This document shows, piece by piece, positions 29,124 through 38,799 of a DNA stretch of 64,000 bases. The translations under genes and the position numbers were made by a program. This stretch comes from Henriciella sp. GTDB lineage: Bacteria; Pseudomonadota; Alphaproteobacteria; Caulobacterales; Hyphomonadaceae. The notes under the pieces are model-generated. The model searched no databases. It had not been told where the DNA came from and worked only from the letters and a program-made list of their open reading frames with translations. The stretch lies in the NCBI GenBank assembly GCA_013214545.1, contig JABSQB010000007.1, positions 1-64,000 on the forward strand. The letters are read 5' to 3'. Each line of letters opens with the position of its first letter. Position 1 is the first letter of the stretch.

Positions 29124-29219
29124 GCCTCCATACGTAAATATCAATTGTGTTTCTGCCGAGCGCTTCCCTATATCGATCACAACGAGTTGATCAGTCCGGA
29201 CAATTTTCGCCTTGAACGC

Positions 29220-29400
29220 TGCGAAGACTGCCCCATCTGAACATCAGAGCTGAAGAAGAGCAGCTCAAAAAATACGCACGGTGGCTTCCGATCCCAAATC
29301 CCTCAAGCCTCCGTTTCTGCGTGGTCCTGCCGGGCCCCTTTCCTCCCCCCTAAAAGGTTATCCGGCAGGACCGTTCGCGGCCTTTCTCAAACCAGGATAA
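29220..29400 (+). ncRNA. Candidate sRNA/structured leader divergent from oxyR
   Basis: Perfect 11-bp stem GGTCCTGCCGG (29323-29333)/CCGGCAGGACC (29362-29372), inner CCTTT/AAAGG stem, C-rich loop CCTCCCCCCTA. Confidence 0.4.
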
Positions 29401-29459
29401 TTTGTCTGTGACCGAGTTTTGACTTGCGCAGGCGGCAATCTCTGTCACCCTAGGAAATT

Positions 29460-30050
29460 ATGGACCTCACTGCTCCAGGACTTGCAAACGACGTGATCCG
29501 CCTCGAAGCGCTGACAGAGCGCTTTCGCGAAGATCTGCGCAATAGTGGAGCGATCGAATATATGTGGCTGTCGCTGCCGGCGATCCAGCGCGGCGCCGGG
29601 TTCGATTCCTATTTCGACCACGTTCTGAAACAAGGCGATGCCGGCGAAGTGCTGGGGTTTGCCTTACTCGACCCCAATGACCAGTCGCGCTTCGTCGGCG
29701 TGACGGCTCTGATGTATCCCAACAAAATGCACCGCCGTGTCCGCATCGGTTATACTTGGCTGGAGCCGCATCTGCGCGGTCGCGGCGTCTATGCCGCGAT
29801 CCAGAAACTGCTTATCCAGCGCGCCTTGGACTGGGGTGCCAAACGGATCGAGTGGTATGTCGAAGAGCGCAATTCACGCGCCATCCGCGCCATCGAAGCG
29901 ATTGGTGCCATCAAGGAAGGCGTCTTGCGCGAATATGAGAAGTTCGCAGACGGCGAATGGGTCGACATTGCCATCCTCTCCATGCTGCGCGACGAAGCCA
30001 AGGCGGCTGTCCAGCGCCTCGATCAGGCCATGACTGCGTCACAGACTTGA
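29460..30050 (+). CDS. GNAT family N-acetyltransferase (RimJ/RimL-like)
   Basis: RIGYTWLEPHLRGRGVYAAIQKLLIQRALDWGAKRIEWYVEERNSRAIRAIEAIGA. Confidence 0.9.
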   Translation: MDLTAPGLANDVIRLEALTERFREDLRNSGAIEYMWLSLPAIQRGAGFDSYFDHVLKQGDAGEVLGFALLDPNDQSRFVGVTALMYPNKMHRRVRIGYTWLEPHLRGRGVYAAIQKLLIQRALDWGAKRIEWYVEERNSRAIRAIEAIGAIKEGVLREYEKFADGEWVDIAILSMLRDEAKAAVQRLDQAMTASQT

Positions 30051-30248
30051 TTCTTACCCCCACACGTGCTTTACGCGCGCAACATTCACCGCACTGACAG
30101 TACGTGCGCGTTGACCGGGACATGCTTCTCAAGCGGGAGCCCGGCGATGTCCCCCACTCGGCGAAGGCTCGCTCAGTGGGGCGCTACTGCTTTGTGTTGA
30201 GGGTTTGAGCGCCTATCTTGAACTGAGATCGGCAAAAGGAGTGACGCG

Positions 30249-31706
30249 ATGTTTGACGCGCTAACAGACCGCCTAGGCGGGGTATTCGACGGATTGCTCG
30301 GGCGCGGCGCGCTGACCGAGAAAGACGTCACGGCTGCGCTGCGCGAAATTCGAGTCGCCCTGCTGGAAGCCGACGTCGCCCTGCCTGTGGTCAAGGACTT
30401 CATCGGATCGATCAAAGACAAAGCAGTTGGCGAAGACGTCATCCGATCGGTCAAACCCGGCCAGCAAGTCGTCAAGATCGTGCATGATGGTCTGGTCGAG
30501 CTGCTTGGCGGTGAGGATGCCGAGACCGGTCTGCGCGTCGACAATCCACCCGCCGTTGTGATGATGGCCGGCCTGCAAGGCTCCGGTAAGACCACCACGA
30601 CGGGTAAGCTCGCCAAGCGCCTCGCTGAACGCGACAAGAAAAAAGTCCTCCTCGCCTCGCTCGACACGCGGCGTCCGGCGGCGATGGAACAGCTCGCGAT
30701 CCTGGCTGACCAGTGCAATGACAGTGTCTCAGCGCTGCCCATCATCAAGGATCAGAGCCCGGCTGAGATTGCCCGCCGCGCGCTGCAAGCTGCGAAGCTC
30801 GGCGGTTATGATGTGGTCTTCCTCGACACGGCTGGCCGGACCTCAATCGATGAACAGATGATGGCCGAGGCGAGCGAGATCGCCAAGATTGCCAATCCGA
30901 ACGAAACCCTGCTGGTCGCCGACTCCCTCACCGGTCAGGACGCGGTCGAAACCGCCAAACGCTTCCATGAACGCCTGCCGCTGACCGGTCTGATCCTGAC
31001 CCGGATGGATGGTGACGGCCGCGGCGGCGCCGCGCTTTCGATGCGCGCTGTCACAGGCCTGCCGATCAAATTCCTCGGTACAGGCGAAAAGCTGGATGGC
31101 CTTGATGCCTTCGACGCCAAGCGTCTTGCGGGCCGCATCCTCGGTCAGGGCGACATTGTCTCGCTGGTGGAAAAAGCCGGCGACCAGATGGACGCTGACA
31201 AAGCGGAGAAGATGGCCAAGAAAATGGCCAAGGGTCAGTTCGACCTGGACGATCTCGCGCAACAGCTTCAACAGATGCAGAAAATGGGCGGCCTGGGCGG
31301 TATTATGGGCCTCCTGCCCGGTGCCAAGAAAGCCAAACAGGCGCTCGACGCCTCTGGCATGGATGACAAAGTGATCGCCCGTCAGGCGGCAATCATCTCG
31401 TCAATGACCAAGAAAGAGCGCGCCAAGCCAGCCCTCCTCAACGCCTCCCGCCGCAAGCGCATCGCCGCAGGCGCCGGTGTCACAGTGCAGGACGTCAACC
31501 GCGTTCTGAAAATGCATAAGCAGATGGCCGGCATGATGAAGAAAATGTCCAAAGGCGGCATGCGCGGCATGATGAACATGATGGGCCAGGCCGGCGTCTC
31601 TCCGGCTGACCTCGCCAAAATGGGCGGCGGCGCTGCGATGCCAGGCGGCATGCCCGGCGCAGGCGGCGTACCGAACATTCCCGGGCTGACTGGGGGTAAG
31701 AAATGA
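30249..31706 (+). CDS. ffh: Signal recognition particle protein Ffh
   Basis: MMAGLQGSGKTTTTGKLA, DTAGRTSID, TRMDGDGRGGAALS, M-rich C-terminus. Confidence 0.98.
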   Translation: MFDALTDRLGGVFDGLLGRGALTEKDVTAALREIRVALLEADVALPVVKDFIGSIKDKAVGEDVIRSVKPGQQVVKIVHDGLVELLGGEDAETGLRVDNPPAVVMMAGLQGSGKTTTTGKLAKRLAERDKKKVLLASLDTRRPAAMEQLAILADQCNDSVSALPIIKDQSPAEIARRALQAAKLGGYDVVFLDTAGRTSIDEQMMAEASEIAKIANPNETLLVADSLTGQDAVETAKRFHERLPLTGLILTRMDGDGRGGAALSMRAVTGLPIKFLGTGEKLDGLDAFDAKRLAGRILGQGDIVSLVEKAGDQMDADKAEKMAKKMAKGQFDLDDLAQQLQQMQKMGGLGGIMGLLPGAKKAKQALDASGMDDKVIARQAAIISSMTKKERAKPALLNASRRKRIAAGAGVTVQDVNRVLKMHKQMAGMMKKMSKGGMRGMMNMMGQAGVSPADLAKMGGGAAMPGGMPGAGGVPNIPGLTGGKK

Positions 31707-32017
31707 CCTCCCCAACTGATCAGCTCGCCAAGTATCGCGCCAGCATCGACAATCTCGATGCCATCCTGCTGCACACGCTGGCAGAGCGCTTCAAGGTCAC
31801 CCAGGCCGTCGGCAAGCTGAAAGCCGAAAACGATATGCCGCCCTCTGACAAGGCCCGCGAGGCCCGTCAGATCGAGCGCTTGCAAAAGCTGGCTGAAGAT
31901 AGCGGGCTGGACCCGGTCTTTGCCGAGAAGTTTCTGAATTTCATCGTCGCGGAAGTCATCCGCCACCACGAAAAACTGAGGGGTTCTGCCCCGAACCCCG
32001 AGACGCCGAACACTTAG
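31703..32017 (+). CDS. Chorismate mutase
   Basis: YRASIDNLDAILLHTLAERFKVTQAVGKLKAEND; 4-bp overlap with ffh. Confidence 0.9.
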   Translation: MTSPTDQLAKYRASIDNLDAILLHTLAERFKVTQAVGKLKAENDMPPSDKAREARQIERLQKLAEDSGLDPVFAEKFLNFIVAEVIRHHEKLRGSAPNPETPNT

Positions 32018-32026
32018 GAGTACACC

Positions 32027-32557
32027 ATGGCCCTCAAAATCAGACTCGCACGAGGCGGGTCAAAAAAACGCCCATTCTATAGCGTTGTCGTCGCTGACAG
32101 CCGTATGCCACGCGACGGCCGCTTCATCGAGAAAATCGGCACCTATGACCCGCGCCTGCCAAAGGACAGCGACAACCGCGTCCAGATTGACGGCGCCAAG
32201 GCTGCTGACTGGATCAAGAAAGGCGCCAAGCCAACCGATCGCGTCGCCCGCTTCCTGAGCCACATCACGCTCGAAGGCGAGAAGGCCCCGGTCTACACCT
32301 GGAAAGCTGGCAACAACCCGCAAAAGGGTGAGCCTGGCGCGAAAGCCAAGGAACGCCTCGAAGAGAAGGCTGAAAAAGAAGCGGCCCGCAAGGAAGCTGC
32401 AAAAGAAGCCAAGGAAGCCGCCAAGGCTGAGAAAGAGGCCGCAAAGGCCGAAGCTGAAGCGGCTGAAGCCGCCGCTGAAGAGGCTCCGGCTGAAGAAGCT
32501 GCCGCCGAAGAAGCCCCTGCTGAAGAGGCTGCGGCTGAAGAAGAAAAGTCTGAATAG
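32027..32557 (+). CDS. rpsP: 30S ribosomal protein S16 with Ala/Glu/Lys-rich C-terminal extension
   Basis: [42 protein letters not shown]. Confidence 0.97.
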   Translation: MALKIRLARGGSKKRPFYSVVVADSRMPRDGRFIEKIGTYDPRLPKDSDNRVQIDGAKAADWIKKGAKPTDRVARFLSHITLEGEKAPVYTWKAGNNPQKGEPGAKAKERLEEKAEKEAARKEAAKEAKEAAKAEKEAAKAEAEAAEAAAEEAPAEEAAAEEAPAEEAAAEEEKSE

Positions 32558-32583
32558 GCTTTTCCAGCTTACGCTGATCCAAG

Positions 32584-32614
32584 AAAACCCCGGTCAGGTT
32601 CGACCGGGGTTTTT
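32584..32614 (+). terminator. Intrinsic terminator after rpsP
   Basis: AAAACCCCGGTC-AGGTTC-GACCGGGGTTTTT. Confidence 0.9.
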
Positions 32615-32642
32615 CTTTGTCTGATGAAGACGCGGCCCAGCG

Positions 32643-33140
32643 CTAATAAGGATCTTCGAGAAAGTTCGCGAACGCATCGATCGATTGCAAACTCTTCTCC
32701 AGCTCTGCTTGCTCAGCCGGAGAGACGAGCCCCTCCAGAATCGGCTGGGTCAGGATCAGATGCCGAACCACGCCGGTCGCCACCGGCATGCCCCGGGACA
32801 GAGTCTCGGCACTGACAAACCAGGTCACGCCACGCGGATGCATGAAAGCGTTCCGGGCCTCGACCAGACGATCAAAATCATGCCGCGCTTTCGATCCGAA
32901 GGGCAACGTGAATGGCGCTGGCAATCGATCTTTGGAAGCGGCGCGCAAGAGCAGTTCCGTCCCCCCCGCCTGCGCCGGAATCGTATCGCCCGCAGCCCGC
33001 AAAGCGATGACCGCTGCCTGCTGAGCCATTAGCACGCCGCCGACCACGACCCAGGGATCGAAGGGTGGATCTGTCACGCACAATCCGAACCGCGACAGCG
33101 TGACGTTCACCGTATCGCAAAGCTGCGCCTCAGGGGTCAT
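32643..33140 (-). CDS. Hypothetical protein with HEPN-like RNAFMH motif
   Basis: 165 aa ORF; DFDRLVEARNAFMHPRG. Confidence 0.65.
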   Translation of the reverse strand: MTPEAQLCDTVNVTLSRFGLCVTDPPFDPWVVVGGVLMAQQAAVIALRAAGDTIPAQAGGTELLLRAASKDRLPAPFTLPFGSKARHDFDRLVEARNAFMHPRGVTWFVSAETLSRGMPVATGVVRHLILTQPILEGLVSPAEQAELEKSLQSIDAFANFLEDPY

Positions 33141-33256
33141 ATGCTTAGCACCCGACCGCGTTTGAAGCCTGGACCGGATTTGCAGTGTTTCCAGGCAACC
33201 CGCTTGCCGCGCGACCCGCAGTGTTCATCGGCTTGAACATGGTAAATCTCTCCCAT
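33137..33256 (-). CDS. Candidate 39-aa small ORF, ATGA-overlapped with downstream gene (alternative frame: 31-aa ORF starting at 33240)
   Basis: MGEIYHVQADEHCGSRGKRVAWKHCKSGPGFKRGRVLSI; alternative frame MFKPMNTAGRAASGLPGNTANPVQASNAVGC has the better SD GGGAGAG. Confidence 0.35.
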   Translation of the reverse strand: MGEIYHVQADEHCGSRGKRVAWKHCKSGPGFKRGRVLSI

Positions 33257-33273
33257 CGCAGACGGGAGAGATT
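33245..33273. repeat. Perfect 10-bp inverted repeat hairpin
   Basis: AATCTCTCCC-ATCGCAGAC-GGGAGAGATT. Confidence 0.85.
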
Positions 33274-33315
33274 AGTTGTATTTACAATAGCGTCCAGCGT
33301 TAATGGGCGCTGCGA

Positions 33316-33906
33316 TCAGGCTGCAATCGCGTCGATGGCCGCTTCGCTCGCCGCGACCTTTTCCGGGCCACTCGCCATCAATTGATCCGCGCCAATAACC
33401 GTCACGTCATGAATGCCCAGAAAGCCGAGCACGTGACGCAGATATGGGGTGGCGAAGTCGATGCCCGACTCCAGCGCCGTGCCGCCCGAGGCGACCACGA
33501 GATAGGCTTTCTTGCCTTCAAGCAGCCCGACAGGACCTGTCTCTGTGTATTTAAACGTCTTGCGCGCCCGGGCCACCAAGTCGATCCAGGCCTTGAACGC
33601 GGCCGGAACACCGAAATTGTAGATCGGGACGCCGAGCACCAAAGTGTCAGCGGCCTCGAGCTCTGCGATCAGCGTATCAGAAAGCGCCAAGGTCTCGCGC
33701 TGCTCCGGAGAGCGGTCCTCGTCCGGGGTGAAGTTCGCGCCGACCCAGCTTTCGGTAATCAGTGGCAATGGCGACGTGCCGATGTCGCGAGAGATAATCT
33801 GCGTGTCAGAGCCGGCCAGGCGACCGACCAGACGCTGGCTGAGATCACGGGTCACCGAGCCTTCTGTACGCGCCGAAGCGTTGAGATGAAAAAGTGTGCG
33901 GGCCAT
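33316..33906 (-). CDS. azoR: FMN-dependent NADH:quinone oxidoreductase/azoreductase
   Basis: LFHLNASARTEGSVTRDLSQRL; VPIYNFGVPAAFKAWIDLVARARKTFKYTETGPVGLLEGKKAYLVVASGG. Confidence 0.92.
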   Translation of the reverse strand: MARTLFHLNASARTEGSVTRDLSQRLVGRLAGSDTQIISRDIGTSPLPLITESWVGANFTPDEDRSPEQRETLALSDTLIAELEAADTLVLGVPIYNFGVPAAFKAWIDLVARARKTFKYTETGPVGLLEGKKAYLVVASGGTALESGIDFATPYLRHVLGFLGIHDVTVIGADQLMASGPEKVAASEAAIDAIAA

Positions 33907-34001
33907 GTATGCCTCCAGTCTTGCAACACTGACGAGATGGAGGCGCGGCCCGCCCACGAACAGGGGCAGGCTTTGGCAAACAGTTATGCCAAAAGTGAAT
34001 A

Positions 34002-34595
34002 CTAAGGCGCGGCGGGGCCGTCCTGACCGATCATGGCGACGAATTGCGGAATGCCTTCTGTCGAAGGACGGTTCACATATCCCTCTTCCTTCTGCACGCC
34101 AGCGACTTCGCCATTCGCCTTGATATAGATGATCGCAGGATGCGGAATGCCATCAAAGCGGCTACCGGCGGTGACGTCTGTATTACGTAATCCGAACGCA
34201 TCAATCATCGCGGAGTCTGTGTCTGATAGCAGCGTGTAGGACAGAGCGTGGTCGTCGGCGAAATCAGACAGTGTGTCCGGGCTGTCATAGGTAATGACAT
34301 TCATGCTCCAGCCGGCGTCCGCGAGGTCGGCGGTCACTGTCTCCAGCTCCAGAGCCTGCGCCTTGCAATACGGACACCAGTCGAGCGACCGGCTGAACAC
34401 CAGCACGGCGCCGTTCGCGCCAGAAATTCCGGCAAAGTCGACCGCCTCGCCTGCAGCTGTCACGGCGGCAAATTCAGGGGCCAGAGTTCCGGCTTCGACA
34501 CAGACCATGTTGGTGGTGCCATCATCGGCCTGGTCAGCCATAGCGGCGGCGCCAGACAGGATTAGCACGGATGCGGTGAGCAAGGTACGGATCAT
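34002..34595 (-). CDS. Exported peroxiredoxin/redoxin-like protein
   Basis: Signal peptide MIRTLLTASVLILSGAAAMA; VLVFSRSLDWCPYCKAQALELE. Confidence 0.85.
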   Translation of the reverse strand: MIRTLLTASVLILSGAAAMADQADDGTTNMVCVEAGTLAPEFAAVTAAGEAVDFAGISGANGAVLVFSRSLDWCPYCKAQALELETVTADLADAGWSMNVITYDSPDTLSDFADDHALSYTLLSDTDSAMIDAFGLRNTDVTAGSRFDGIPHPAIIYIKANGEVAGVQKEEGYVNRPSTEGIPQFVAMIGQDGPAAP

Positions 34596-34680
34596 CAAAG
34601 TCTCTCCCATATGAGAACTGCACGGGCTCGGACTTAAATCGCTCGACGCTTGCTGAACAGGGCGCTCACAGGTCTGTGAT

Positions 34681-35223
34681 TCAGGTTTGATCTCTGGCGC
34701 GCCATTCGTCAGCCGTCTGGCCGTAGACATCCCACAGCATGCCCTCAAATGGCGGCGGCGTGGGCGCTTGGCGGAGGTAGCGGCTCCCCAACCGCTCAGC
34801 GACACGAATGGACGCCTCATTCTCGGGCAGGATGGTATGAATGATCTCTGTCCAGCCCAGCTGTTCAACGGCATAGGTCATCGCCGCGCTCGCCCCCTCG
34901 GTGGCATAGCCTTTGCCCCAGGCGGACCGCGCCAACCCCCAGCCAATTTCGGTTCCTGGCCAGCCATTTGGGCGCCAGGGGCCAAGTCGGCCAACCCAGT
35001 TTCCGGTCTCCTTTTCGATGATCGAGAACATCGAAAAGCCCTCAATCACCCAGGCGCCAGTCATTGCGCAGACTGACCGCCACGTCAGTTCAGGGCCCTG
35101 GACGCCGCCTATAAAACGCATGACGTCTTCATCCGCATGGAACTGAACCCAAGGCTCAAAATCCGCTCTTTGAGGCGGTCTCAGGATCAATCGCTCGGTT
35201 TCGAGGACGGGTGCTGTCATCAA
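34681..35223 (-). CDS. GNAT family N-acetyltransferase
   Basis: LETERLILRPPQRADFEPWVQFHADEDVMRFIGG; EIGWGLARSAWGKGYATEGA. Confidence 0.92.
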   Translation of the reverse strand: MMTAPVLETERLILRPPQRADFEPWVQFHADEDVMRFIGGVQGPELTWRSVCAMTGAWVIEGFSMFSIIEKETGNWVGRLGPWRPNGWPGTEIGWGLARSAWGKGYATEGASAAMTYAVEQLGWTEIIHTILPENEASIRVAERLGSRYLRQAPTPPPFEGMLWDVYGQTADEWRARDQT

Positions 35224-35258
35224 AAAAACCCTCCATTCGCCGAACGGAGGGTTTCTTT
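35222..35258 (-). terminator. Intrinsic terminator after mdh
   Basis: AAACCCTCC-loop-GGAGGGTTT with T-run on the minus strand. Confidence 0.85.
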
Positions 35259-35277
35259 AATCGCTGTGCGGGTCAAG

Positions 35278-36249
<972 letters not shown>

Positions 36250-36375
36250 CTATCCTGAAAATAGATGTGTCTGGCGCCTCCCCTAGCCGAGCCAGACGCC
36301 GGGCGCAATGTAACCTTGGTCGCAGGTTGGAAATTTGGGCTGGATTTGATCGGCGAACTCAGCCAGTAGGACCGT

Positions 36376-36834
36376 ATGACCCCGCGCGCGCCACGATCCC
36401 CCGTCCCGCTTGAGATCTGTCACCTGGCCAAAGCCATAGAAGCGATTGGTGATCGCTGGACGCTGCTGATCCTGCGATCTTCACTGTTCGGGGTGCGCCG
36501 GTTCGATGATTATCAAAAGGAACTTGGTGTTCCGCGCACCGTGCTATCGGGGCGGCTCTCCAAGCTGGTCAAAGCCGGGGTGATGGCCAAGCAATCCTAC
36601 AAAGAAGAAGGCAAGCGCGCCCGTCCGGAATACGTGCTGACCGAAGCTGGCGAAGCCTTGCGGCCGGTTCTGATGGCGCTGACTCAATGGGGCGATGACT
36701 GGCTAAGCAAAGGTGCGACGCCGCCCATCAGCTTTACCCACGCCAAAAGCCGCCAGCGTGTGCGGCCAGGATTTGTTGATGAGGATGGGAAGGAAACAAC
36801 ACTCAGCGAGATGCGAATCTCGCTGCGGCGCTAG
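36376..36834 (+). CDS. HxlR-family transcriptional regulator
   Basis: CHLAKAIEAIGDRWTLLILRSSLFGVRRFDDYQKELGVPRTVLSGRLSKLVKAGV. Confidence 0.92.
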   Translation: MTPRAPRSPVPLEICHLAKAIEAIGDRWTLLILRSSLFGVRRFDDYQKELGVPRTVLSGRLSKLVKAGVMAKQSYKEEGKRARPEYVLTEAGEALRPVLMALTQWGDDWLSKGATPPISFTHAKSRQRVRPGFVDEDGKETTLSEMRISLRR

Positions 36835-37376
36835 CGGACTTTGCCCCAAACCCGCAATGGATCGAAGGCGCCGGTTTCGGCGGCCTTTTGCAGCTGAGCG
36901 AGTTGCTCACCAACTGGACTCGGGCTCTCCATTACGCCTCCGCCATAGATTGCAGCGTCGAGACGGCAGATCCGCTCAAACAGATTTTCTGACCGCTCCA
37001 CCAGATCCAGAAACACATCCGGCAAGCCGCGGCCGCGCTGCGCTGTGGCATCGAGGGCCGGATCTTCGCGATTGATGCGATACTTGGACTGCATTGCGTC
37101 TTCAGAACGCATATCGCCATCGCGAACGGCTTTCTGCATGACCAGCCAGCTCGCAGCCTGCATCAGGCGCGTCGTCAGTTCCATGCTCCAGGCGGCATAG
37201 GTCAGGCCGGCCTCACGCGGCAAGCTGGAAGACAATTGGCGGCCCGGGCCATCCAGGTAAGAGGCGGTCTCTTCGACCAGCGCCATGCCATCGACAAACA
37301 CTTTTTCGAACACTTTTCCTTCGGTGAAGGACAAGTCAGTGACGTGTGTTGGCGGGGTTTTGGACTGTTCGGCCAT
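36831..37376 (-). CDS. DUF1465 family protein
   Basis: FTEGKVFEKVFVDGMALVEETASYLDGPGR...LPREAGLTYAAWSMELTTRLMQAASWLVMQKAV. Confidence 0.85.
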   Translation of the reverse strand: MAEQSKTPPTHVTDLSFTEGKVFEKVFVDGMALVEETASYLDGPGRQLSSSLPREAGLTYAAWSMELTTRLMQAASWLVMQKAVRDGDMRSEDAMQSKYRINREDPALDATAQRGRGLPDVFLDLVERSENLFERICRLDAAIYGGGVMESPSPVGEQLAQLQKAAETGAFDPLRVWGKVR

Positions 37377-37442
37377 GTATATTGCTGCTTCCAGAATAGA
37401 CAGAATTCAGGAGATTTTACCTCCGAGCTTCCTTAGAAGACC

Positions 37443-37619
37443 TTAATCCCCGCCTCCAAATAAGGCATCAGCTGCAGATTTATGCGATTGCTTCTTATTT
37501 AATTGCTCCTCGCAGGCGGCAATTTCAGCTTTCAGTTCTTCAATCCGTTCCTGCAATTCTTCAACTGACAGGCGTTCAAGATCGAGCTTCTTTTCCGGGA
37601 TCGGGTCATCTTCAAACAT
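37443..37619 (-). CDS. DUF1192 family protein
   Basis: 58 aa MFEDDPIPEKKLDLERLSVEELQERIEELKAEIAACEEQLNKKQSHKSAADALFGGGD; missed by ORF track. Confidence 0.88.
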   Translation of the reverse strand: MFEDDPIPEKKLDLERLSVEELQERIEELKAEIAACEEQLNKKQSHKSAADALFGGGD

Positions 37620-37689
37620 GCTCTGCCCTTTTCCAATTGGCTGCGCTGGTTCTATGTGGGGAGGAGAACAGAATTTTCAGGAGAGTCAA

Positions 37690-38673
37690 ATGGCGGAAAC
37701 GATGTGGGCTGTGGTGGTAGATGATGACGCGCCGCTCAAGCTGGCAGATGTCGAGAAACCAACCTGCGGCCCAAGCGATGTGCTCGTCGAGATTGTCACC
37801 GCCGGGCTGAACCGCGCCGATCTGGTCCAGCGCCGCGGCATGTATCCGCCGCCGCCCGGCGCCTCTGAGATCATGGGACTTGAATGCTCCGGTACAATTG
37901 TCGCGCTCAGTTCAGAGGTCTCCGGCTGGGCGGTCGGTGACCGGGTTTGCGGCCTGATGGCGGGCGGCGGCTATGCCGAGTTCGCCGTGGTCGATCAGGG
38001 CTCCCTGTTCAAAATACCTGACGGGATGAGTTTCGAGGAAGCCGGCGCTCTGCCAGAAGTGATGATGACGGTCTGGGCCAACATCTTCGACCGCTGCCAG
38101 TTTAAGGCCGGCGAGAGCCTTCTTATTCATGGCGGCACCAGCGGCATTGGTACGATGGCCATCCAGATGGCGAAACAGGCGGGCGCCGCAAAAATCATGA
38201 TCACTGCGGGCACTGCAGACAAATGCACCTATGCTGAAAAGCTCGGCGCTGACATTGCCATCAATTATCGCGAGCAGGACTTTGAAGCGATTGTCCGCGA
38301 TGCAGGCGGCGCGGATGTCATTCTCGACATGGTCGGCGGGGATTATGTTCAAAAGAACATCTCAGCAGCCAAGATTGGCGGGCGGATCGTCAACATTGCC
38401 TATATGCAGGGACCGCAGGTGCAGCTCAATCTGATGCCGCTCATGCTGAAACGATTGGTGCTGACCGGCACCACGCTGCGGGCCCGGCCAAATGACGACA
38501 AGCAGCGCATCCGCGATGCGATCCTGGCTGATTTCTGGCCGGCCGTTCTGTCCGGCGATATCAAGCCGATCATCGATACGGTCTATCCGTTCGATCAGGC
38601 TGAGCAGGCCCAGGCGCATATGGCCAAGGGCGGCCATATTGGCAAGATCCTGCTCTCGCGACAGCAGAGTTAG
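37690..38673 (+). CDS. NAD(P)H-quinone oxidoreductase (zinc-independent MDR family)
   Basis: NRADLVQRRGMYPPPPGASEIMGLECSG; LLIHGGTSGIGTMAIQMAKQAGA. Confidence 0.93.
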   Translation: MAETMWAVVVDDDAPLKLADVEKPTCGPSDVLVEIVTAGLNRADLVQRRGMYPPPPGASEIMGLECSGTIVALSSEVSGWAVGDRVCGLMAGGGYAEFAVVDQGSLFKIPDGMSFEEAGALPEVMMTVWANIFDRCQFKAGESLLIHGGTSGIGTMAIQMAKQAGAAKIMITAGTADKCTYAEKLGADIAINYREQDFEAIVRDAGGADVILDMVGGDYVQKNISAAKIGGRIVNIAYMQGPQVQLNLMPLMLKRLVLTGTTLRARPNDDKQRIRDAILADFWPAVLSGDIKPIIDTVYPFDQAEQAQAHMAKGGHIGKILLSRQQS

Positions 38674-38726
38674 GCTTTCAATCTTCTTCGGCCCAAGGTA
38701 TAGTCACCGGGTTAGGTAATTTCATG

Positions 38727-38776
38727 CCAGAAACCTGACCGCCCGAGACCCCAGTCTCGGGCGGCTGCATTTCTGG
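38727..38776. repeat. Nested long hairpin upstream of trcR
   Basis: CCAGAAA...CCGCCCGAGAC-CCCA-GTCTCGGGCGG...TTTCTGG. Confidence 0.85.
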
Positions 38777-38799
38777 CCTTTGGTCCAAAGGAGTCTCCC

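Noticed and set aside
29323-29372. SRP (4.5S) RNA
   Set aside because: Stem-loop lies about 0.9 kb upstream of ffh but lacks the GGAAGCAGCC-type SRP core; kept only as an unclassified sRNA candidate.
29911-30132. Minus ORF with CQCGECC motif
   Set aside because: Overlaps the end of the GNAT CDS antisense; cysteine cluster is likely chance.
32370-32550. Tandem repeats in DNA
   Set aside because: Repetitive appearance comes from Ala/Glu/Lys codons of the S16 tail, not from an independent repeat array.
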